Source: Akkermansia sp. (GTDB taxonomy: Bacteria > Verrucomicrobiota > Verrucomicrobiia > Verrucomicrobiales > Akkermansiaceae). Taken from it: DNA of 9,776 nt. A program made the position numbers and the translations under genes. The stretch covers positions 1-9,776 of the forward strand of contig JAFNWZ010000189.1 in assembly GCA_017379255.1 (NCBI GenBank), read 5' to 3'. The notes beneath the pieces were generated by a model. That model was given only the letters and a program-made list of their open reading frames with translations. It had not been told where the DNA came from and searched no databases. Of this stretch, positions 5,813 to 9,776 are shown in pieces; position 1 is the stretch's first letter; every line of letters begins with the position of its first letter.

Positions 5813-6919
5813 TTATTCGAGGTTCTTTCTCAGGAATTCAAATGCGCGTTCCTGTTCGCTGCGGCGTATGGCGTTGACTTTGTCCCAATCAACAGGGGTG
5901 TTGAGAATTTGCCGGACTTGTTCTGGCGTGGGGTTGATGGCGAGCCTGTCCTTCAGACCAAAGGTGCCCAGCAGGGAATCGAAACGGGCCGACCCGCGCT
6001 TTTCATTACCGAGGCAGACGAAGGGTTTGTTGAAGATGATGGCAAAGGCACAGCCATGGAAGGAATCCGTGATGAAGTATTCTGCATCGCGGATGAGGCG
6101 CAACCATTGCCCTACGGTGTGCGCGAAGCGATCTCTCCGCTTTGCTGCTCCGGCATGGGGAAGCAGATGCTGCAGGGTGACATTGAGCCCTTGGGCGTAG
6201 GTCTGCAACTGCTTCAGTTTTTCTGGGTTTTCATCCAGCACATAGGAGGCTAGGACCGGGTATTCAGGCGTCCAGGTCTTTTCTCTGGCGATGAGTTCAT
6301 CGTACTCGGCTTTCTGCAGCAGGAGGGTGGGGTCGGGCATTTGCACCGCTTCAACCCCGAATACCTCGCGGCAGATGTCCACACCGCTGTGTTCTCTGAC
6401 GGAAACCGCCTTGAATTCCTGCAGCAGCCGTTTGCATTCTTCTGTTTCCTCAGGTGTGCCTTCCCAATGGTCTACCCCGAACGAGGCCGAGTATGCAATG
6501 CTTTTCCTGCGTTGTTCCGGGGTAGCAAAATCGAGGAAATAGTATGCCGGTGTTTTCATCATCCGGCAGTATATGGCCCGCCACACCTGGTCGCTGCCTA
6601 CAACGTAGGAATCCTGTTCTCCCTGGTCAGCCAACCGTGATTCTGGGCTGAAACGCATGCCTTTGACAAATCTTCCGGCAATTTGCAGGCGGCGTAATAA
6701 TGTATGGGCGTTCTTACTCAGCCCGGCGCAGTATTTAAGATGCTGCAGCCATCGCCTCACTCGTGGCCATATCCCCGTGGGGATATCATTGGGCTGGTAG
6801 TGGAATATATGCGCCTTGACTCCGCATTTGTTCAGCGTAGTGTAGCACGCGTAGGCTTGGAGCAGGCCGCCGTAGTTTCCCGTGAGGGGGTGGGTAAGAA
6901 TGTATGTGTTTCTTGTCAT
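5813..6919 (-). CDS. Polysaccharide pyruvyl transferase family protein (368 aa)
   Basis: The protein fits family PF04230 (CsaB/WcaK-like), which transfers pyruvate from phosphoenolpyruvate to sugars as ketals and so adds negative charge; some members have other substrates. Seen in order: NYGGLLQAYACYTTL (15-29), VVGSDQVW (106-113), a YYFLDFATPEQRRKSIAYSASFG block, SVREHSGVD, QMPDPTLLL, and ITDSFHGCAFAIIFNKPF with the conserved DSFHG at 285-289. His288 is the expected catalytic or PEP-contacting residue. The start is ATG 6919, because it forms a 4-base ATGA overlap with the glycosyltransferase stop and places the NYGG motif at the usual distance; the open frame extends to 6961 only via a non-ATG start. 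The gene is followed after 10 bases by flippase 2. Confidence 0.93.
   Translation of the reverse strand: MTRNTYILTHPLTGNYGGLLQAYACYTTLNKCGVKAHIFHYQPNDIPTGIWPRVRRWLQHLKYCAGLSKNAHTLLRRLQIAGRFVKGMRFSPESRLADQGEQDSYVVGSDQVWRAIYCRMMKTPAYYFLDFATPEQRRKSIAYSASFGVDHWEGTPEETEECKRLLQEFKAVSVREHSGVDICREVFGVEAVQMPDPTLLLQKAEYDELIAREKTWTPEYPVLASYVLDENPEKLKQLQTYAQGLNVTLQHLLPHAGAAKRRDRFAHTVGQWLRLIRDAEYFITDSFHGCAFAIIFNKPFVCLGNEKRGSARFDSLLGTFGLKDRLAINPTPEQVRQILNTPVDWDKVNAIRRSEQERAFEFLRKNLE
6769..6786. repeat. Intragenic near-perfect palindrome in the pyruvyl transferase gene
   Basis: ATATCCCC (6769-6776), GT, then GGGGATAT (6779-6786): 8-bp arms around a 2-base centre. It encodes part of the segment near residues 45-51 of the pyruvyl transferase (Asp-Ile-Pro-Thr-Gly-Ile). 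It may be chance; an 18-base palindrome inside coding sequence is uncommon but not diagnostic. Confidence 0.3.
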
Positions 6920-8094
6920 GCCTGTTTTGGGGACGTGATTTTCTCCAGCAGAGCCAGCCACTCCCGGACAAGTTTGTTCATGTTGAATGTTTCCATGTGG
7001 AGGGCAACATCTGCCATGATGTGCCGGTTTGTTATTCTGCTCTGAATGGCATTTGAAATGGCTTTTGCCAGTGCATCTGCTGTGTGCTTTTGGACTCGTG
7101 TTCCTATGGCTGCATCAGGTATGACGACTGAAGCAGAGGGGTATTCAAACACAATGGGGTGGCAACCGCAGGCTTCACTTTCCAGTACAACGCATGAGAA
7201 GGATTCGCAGTCTGAGGCAAGGATGAGATATTCTGCCCGGTTGTACAGGTGCTGTATATCTGTTACATGACCGAGGAAACGAACCCTGGGTATCTTCCTT
7301 TTGAGTGTATACTGCTCCAAGGTTTCTTTCAACGGGCCGGTTCCTGCTATTTCCAGTTTCCAATCGGGGTGCTTCGGAGCGATTTGTGCCCATGCCTGCA
7401 GGATTCTGTTAACATTTTTCTCATGAGAGAGACGCCCCGCATAGACCAGCAGTTTTTCCTTTATTTCTACGTTGTATTGTGGGCAGCAATCGATAAACGG
7501 AAGGGGATTCAAAATAGAATGTACCTTCTCCGGGCATATTCCGGTAAATTCCTTGAGTTGTTCGGCGATGATGGGGGTGACAACAACGACCGCATCAGAG
7601 CTTGTGAGTGTCTTGCGGAATTTCTGGCGGTTGGAGCGGAGGTTTCTGAGATACTGAATATCTATGCCGAACAGGAGGAAAGTTGAGACGATGGCTCGCT
7701 TAAGCCATGAGCCGGACTTGCCACGGTGGAAATATTTGATGCCACCATAGACATCGAGATGCAGGCACGAGATGATTTTGACTCCGTTCTGTGCGGCCTG
7801 GGTAAATAAATCGCTATTGCCACAATCTCCGCTTTCGTTGATGATGACATCAATCTGAAGTTGCTGGCAGACTTCTGCAAGTTGCTTCTGCCTGGCTTCC
7901 ATGGGGAGATCCGCATCAAGGAGGATATGTTCTGGTGAATCAACCTGCTCCTTGTCTTCCTTCGTGGCCTCCAAGGCCATGAAATAGACGTTGTGCCCGC
8001 ATTGTTTCAATGCGTTTGCTACGGTATATGCCACACGCTCCGTGCCTCCTTTGTCGGGTAGAATTGCGTGAAGATAAGCGAAAACCAGATTCAT
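6916..8094 (-). CDS. Glycosyltransferase family 4 (GT-B fold) protein (392 aa)
   Basis: The N-terminal acceptor domain has the glycine-rich entry (ILPDKGGTERVAYTVANAL, residues 11-29). The C-terminal donor domain opens with LLVYAGRLSHEKNVNRIL, continues with LEIAGTGPLKETLEQY and VRFLGHVTDI, and carries the E-x7-E motif of retaining GT4 enzymes at E297-E305 (within SDCESFSCVVLESEACGCHP). It should transfer a sugar from a nucleotide-sugar donor to the growing lipid-linked repeat unit at the cytoplasmic membrane; donor and acceptor cannot be told. The start is ATG 8094, since the 14 extra residues from TTG 8136 lack family features. It follows a 186-base gap with its own promoter and overlaps the pyruvyl transferase by 4 bases. 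Its base composition is visibly lower in GC than flippase 1. Confidence 0.93.
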   Translation of the reverse strand: MNLVFAYLHAILPDKGGTERVAYTVANALKQCGHNVYFMALEATKEDKEQVDSPEHILLDADLPMEARQKQLAEVCQQLQIDVIINESGDCGNSDLFTQAAQNGVKIISCLHLDVYGGIKYFHRGKSGSWLKRAIVSTFLLFGIDIQYLRNLRSNRQKFRKTLTSSDAVVVVTPIIAEQLKEFTGICPEKVHSILNPLPFIDCCPQYNVEIKEKLLVYAGRLSHEKNVNRILQAWAQIAPKHPDWKLEIAGTGPLKETLEQYTLKRKIPRVRFLGHVTDIQHLYNRAEYLILASDCESFSCVVLESEACGCHPIVFEYPSASVVIPDAAIGTRVQKHTADALAKAISNAIQSRITNRHIMADVALHMETFNMNKLVREWLALLEKITSPKQA

Positions 8095-8177
8095 TGCCTG
8101 CAAGACTGTGTTTTTGAAAACGGAAATCCGGAGCAAGTTGTCCTACCATAGATGGTGCTTCCTAGAAAACCTGCCTG

Positions 8178-8206
8178 ATAGTAACATTGAGTCTTCTGGG
8201 TGTCAA
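8178..8206 (-). promoter_or_regulatory. Internal sigma70-type promoter ahead of the glycosyltransferase
   Basis: On the reverse strand a perfect TTGACA (8201-8206) precedes TACTAT (8178-8183, four of six consensus positions) with an optimal 17-base spacer. The predicted start near 8171 gives a leader of about 77 bases. It would drive the glycosyltransferase, pyruvyl transferase, flippase 2 and reductase independently of flippase 1. Confidence 0.5.
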
Positions 8207-8280
8207 ATGTTTTTACCTGATGAGGATGAGAACCAGGGAATTCACATGCTGTAACAGCCCCGGGGTATGTTCCGAAGATG

Positions 8281-9714
8281 TTAATAAGGTCTCATTCTGA
8301 TAAGTTGTGCCACTCCGCGAAGGGATGCAGGCGCAGCAAAATGGATGATGCTTAGATAGATGGAGAGCGAGAGACACAACCCTGCTGCCAGTTCAAGAAT
8401 AGGGTGGCATGGCGGCATTCTCCATGCTGGCAGTGTAGTGCAGGCGGCGGCGAGGGCAAAGGCGGGAAGCCAGTCGAGCAGCTGGGGCAGGATGGAGAGC
8501 CCCATGTAGCGGCGGGTGGCCCAGGTGTTGATGGCAAGGCAGAGGGCAGAGGTGGCCAGCGCGCCCCAGCAGATGGCTTTCACGCTGATGAAGAACATGC
8601 CGATGAGGATGGCAATGCCCAGGCTTTTCTTGATGAGTTCGAGCCGCAGGAAGAGCTTGGGGGGACCGCCGGCTTTCAGGAGGTTCAGATTGATGAGTTG
8701 CAGATGCCAGGTGGCGTAGGAGAGGCTGAGGATTTGCAGGTAGGGTACGCATTCCTCCCAGCCGGGGCCGTAGCAGAGCCGCACGATGGGCCCGGCAAAG
8801 GCGGCGGTGAAGCAGCAGAGCCAGGCGATGGGCAGGGTGAAGAGGCGCATGTAGCGGCGGTAGACCGCGATGAGCTTTTTCGGGCTGTGCTGAAGCGTGC
8901 TGAGAATGGGGAAGGTAATCTGCTCAATCATGTAGCAGAGTACGGTGGGGCACATGGCGGCCAACTGCGCGCCGTTCTTGTACCCGGCCAGGGCGGCGGG
9001 TGTGTAGACTTTGCCGATGAAGAACGCCCGTGCGTGGATGTAGGCGGTATCCAGCAGGCCGGTGGCGGCCAGACGGCAGCTGAGCGGGGCGAGCTCGCGG
9101 AAGGTCTGACCGCTGAAGCGGAAGCCCGGTCGCCAGGGGCAGCGCCACCAGAAGAGCAGCGCGCTGATGCTGGCGCTGACTATTCCTTGCACCATGTAGG
9201 CCCACACGCCCCAGCCTTGCCACACCAGCACCAGGCAGAGTGGCAGTGCAATGAGGGCTGCGGCTATGCTGATGAGGGCGGGTGTCTTGAATTGCCTGCG
9301 CGCCATGTAGTGCGCCATGTGGACGCTGACGGCGCTGTTGAGCAGCACGATGAGGGCTGCGGCCTGCACGAGTCCGCAGAGCGGTGGCGCATCAAAAAAC
9401 GCGGCCAGCCAGGGGGCTGAGATGAAGAAGAGCAGAGCCAGGAGTGCCCCCATGCCCAGGTTGAACCAGAAGAGTGTATCGGCGTCTTCCGCTGAGTATT
9501 TCTGTTTGCGGATAAGCGCGCTGCCGAAGCCATTTGCTGCCAGCGTTCCCGCCGCGGTGAAGAAGATGGCGGTGAGCCCCATGAGCCCCATTTCCTCCTT
9601 GCTCAGCAGGCGGGCCAGCACCATGCTGTACACCAGCGTGACCGGCTGCAGCGTACATTTCTGCAGCAGCATCCAGCGTATGCCATCGGCGGTTTCTCGC
9701 GTTACTCTTGACAC
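8281..9714 (-). CDS. Oligosaccharide flippase 1, Wzx/MATE-like (477 aa)
   Basis: This is a second polysaccharide exporter of the same branch as flippase 2, with the same landmarks at the same spacing: ETADGIRWMLLQKCTLQPVT, ARLLSKEEMGLMGLTAIFFT, GFGSALIRKQ, NSAVSVHMAHYMARRQFKT, FIGKVYTPAALAGYKNGAQ and FPILSTLQHSPKKLIAVYRR. About 12 hydrophobic segments are visible and the length is normal. Translation starts at GTG (9712-9714), because no ATG precedes the conserved N-terminus; a weak start could lower output. It follows the end of an upstream gene by 9 bases, so it belongs to an operon that began outside the window. GC content is clearly higher than in the glycosyltransferase gene. It ends at TAA 8281-8283 with no strong terminator, so read-through into the next group is possible. 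Confidence 0.93.
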   Translation of the reverse strand: MSRVTRETADGIRWMLLQKCTLQPVTLVYSMVLARLLSKEEMGLMGLTAIFFTAAGTLAANGFGSALIRKQKYSAEDADTLFWFNLGMGALLALLFFISAPWLAAFFDAPPLCGLVQAAALIVLLNSAVSVHMAHYMARRQFKTPALISIAAALIALPLCLVLVWQGWGVWAYMVQGIVSASISALLFWWRCPWRPGFRFSGQTFRELAPLSCRLAATGLLDTAYIHARAFFIGKVYTPAALAGYKNGAQLAAMCPTVLCYMIEQITFPILSTLQHSPKKLIAVYRRYMRLFTLPIAWLCCFTAAFAGPIVRLCYGPGWEECVPYLQILSLSYATWHLQLINLNLLKAGGPPKLFLRLELIKKSLGIAILIGMFFISVKAICWGALATSALCLAINTWATRRYMGLSILPQLLDWLPAFALAAACTTLPAWRMPPCHPILELAAGLCLSLSIYLSIIHFAAPASLRGVAQLIRMRPY

Positions 9715-9723
9715 TGGAAGACG

Positions 9724-9776
9724 TTATTTCTTCACCTGCAGGTAGATAATATGGCGCTGGTAGCGCGGGTCCGGGG
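9724..9776 (-). CDS. C-terminal end of an unidentified upstream gene
   Basis: On the reverse strand one frame gives PDPRYQRHIIYLQVKK and a TAA at 9724-9726, 9 bases before the GTG of flippase 1. The basic end and close spacing match the operon's other junctions. The other two frames give less protein-like peptides or run into the flippase gene. Sixteen residues are too few to name a family. Confidence 0.5.
   Translation of the reverse strand, partial: PDPRYQRHIIYLQVKK

Noticed and set aside
5405..6253. A 282-codon plus-strand open frame crossing the flippase 2 / pyruvyl transferase junction
   Set aside because: It spans parts of two confident genes on the other strand and has no ribosome binding site or family motif.
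8659..8664. G6 run inside flippase 1 as a second phase-variation tract
   Set aside because: Six bases is within the ordinary range for GC-rich coding sequence and it lies deep within the gene rather than near the start.
8404..9420. A 338-codon plus-strand open frame opposite flippase 1
   Set aside because: It is antisense to a clear membrane protein gene, rich in Gly/Ala/Glu low-complexity sequence as expected from a GC-rich shadow frame, and matches no family pattern.
1..9776. CRISPR array, tRNA or rRNA genes, insertion sequence ends
   Set aside because: I saw no regularly spaced direct repeats, cloverleaf-like segments, rRNA motifs, transposase motifs or paired terminal inverted repeats.

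Overview
The window looks like an accessory region of a bacterial chromosome, probably from an anaerobic, possibly gut-associated, Gram-negative bacterium. This rests on a mid-to-high GC content that varies from gene to gene, canonical sigma70-type promoter boxes, a two-[4Fe-4S] reductase of the coenzyme F420 hydrogenase beta family inside a polysaccharide locus, and a LamG-like surface/tail protein of a kind common in gut bacteria and their phages. A Verrucomicrobiota host of the Akkermansia type would fit, but that is a guess. No rRNA, tRNA, CRISPR array, transposase or integrase is visible.

Layout. (1) Bases 1-910, minus strand: the N-terminal 303 residues of an AlbA_2 / Schlafen-like DNA-binding ATPase, cut by the window edge, with a near-perfect sigma70 promoter placed so that transcription should begin at or next to the ATG. 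(2) 911-1275: mostly non-coding; it holds that promoter, a codon-like minus-strand fragment (998-1162) and a strong 15-bp C(UCCG)G hairpin just ahead of the next gene. (3) 1276-2824, plus strand: three close or overlapping genes that look like the distal end of a phage tail module (unknown 166-aa protein, LamG-like receptor-binding or surface protein, 69-aa protein), ended by a long hairpin at 2832-2876. (4) 3031-9776, minus strand: a surface polysaccharide operon. In transcription order it reads: end of an unidentified gene, flippase 1, an internal promoter, a GT4 glycosyltransferase, a polysaccharide pyruvyl transferase, flippase 2, and an F420-hydrogenase-beta-like iron-sulfur flavoprotein.

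How the genes may work together. The glycosyltransferase would extend a lipid-linked oligosaccharide on the cytoplasmic face, the pyruvyl transferase would add an acidic pyruvate ketal or similar group, and the flippases would carry the unit across the inner membrane. The reductase recurs in such loci but has no settled role. Two colinear, clearly related flippases in one locus, the second group having its own promoter, suggest two exported units or a composite locus.

The most notable signal is a cluster of long homopolymers around the start of the reductase gene: a C8 tract in codons 14-17, a T8 tract just upstream of the ATG and a C6 tract in the preceding gap. This is the arrangement expected of a phase-variable gene. 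A phage-tail-like receptor-binding cassette lying beside a possibly variable surface-glycan locus makes the region worth a second look.
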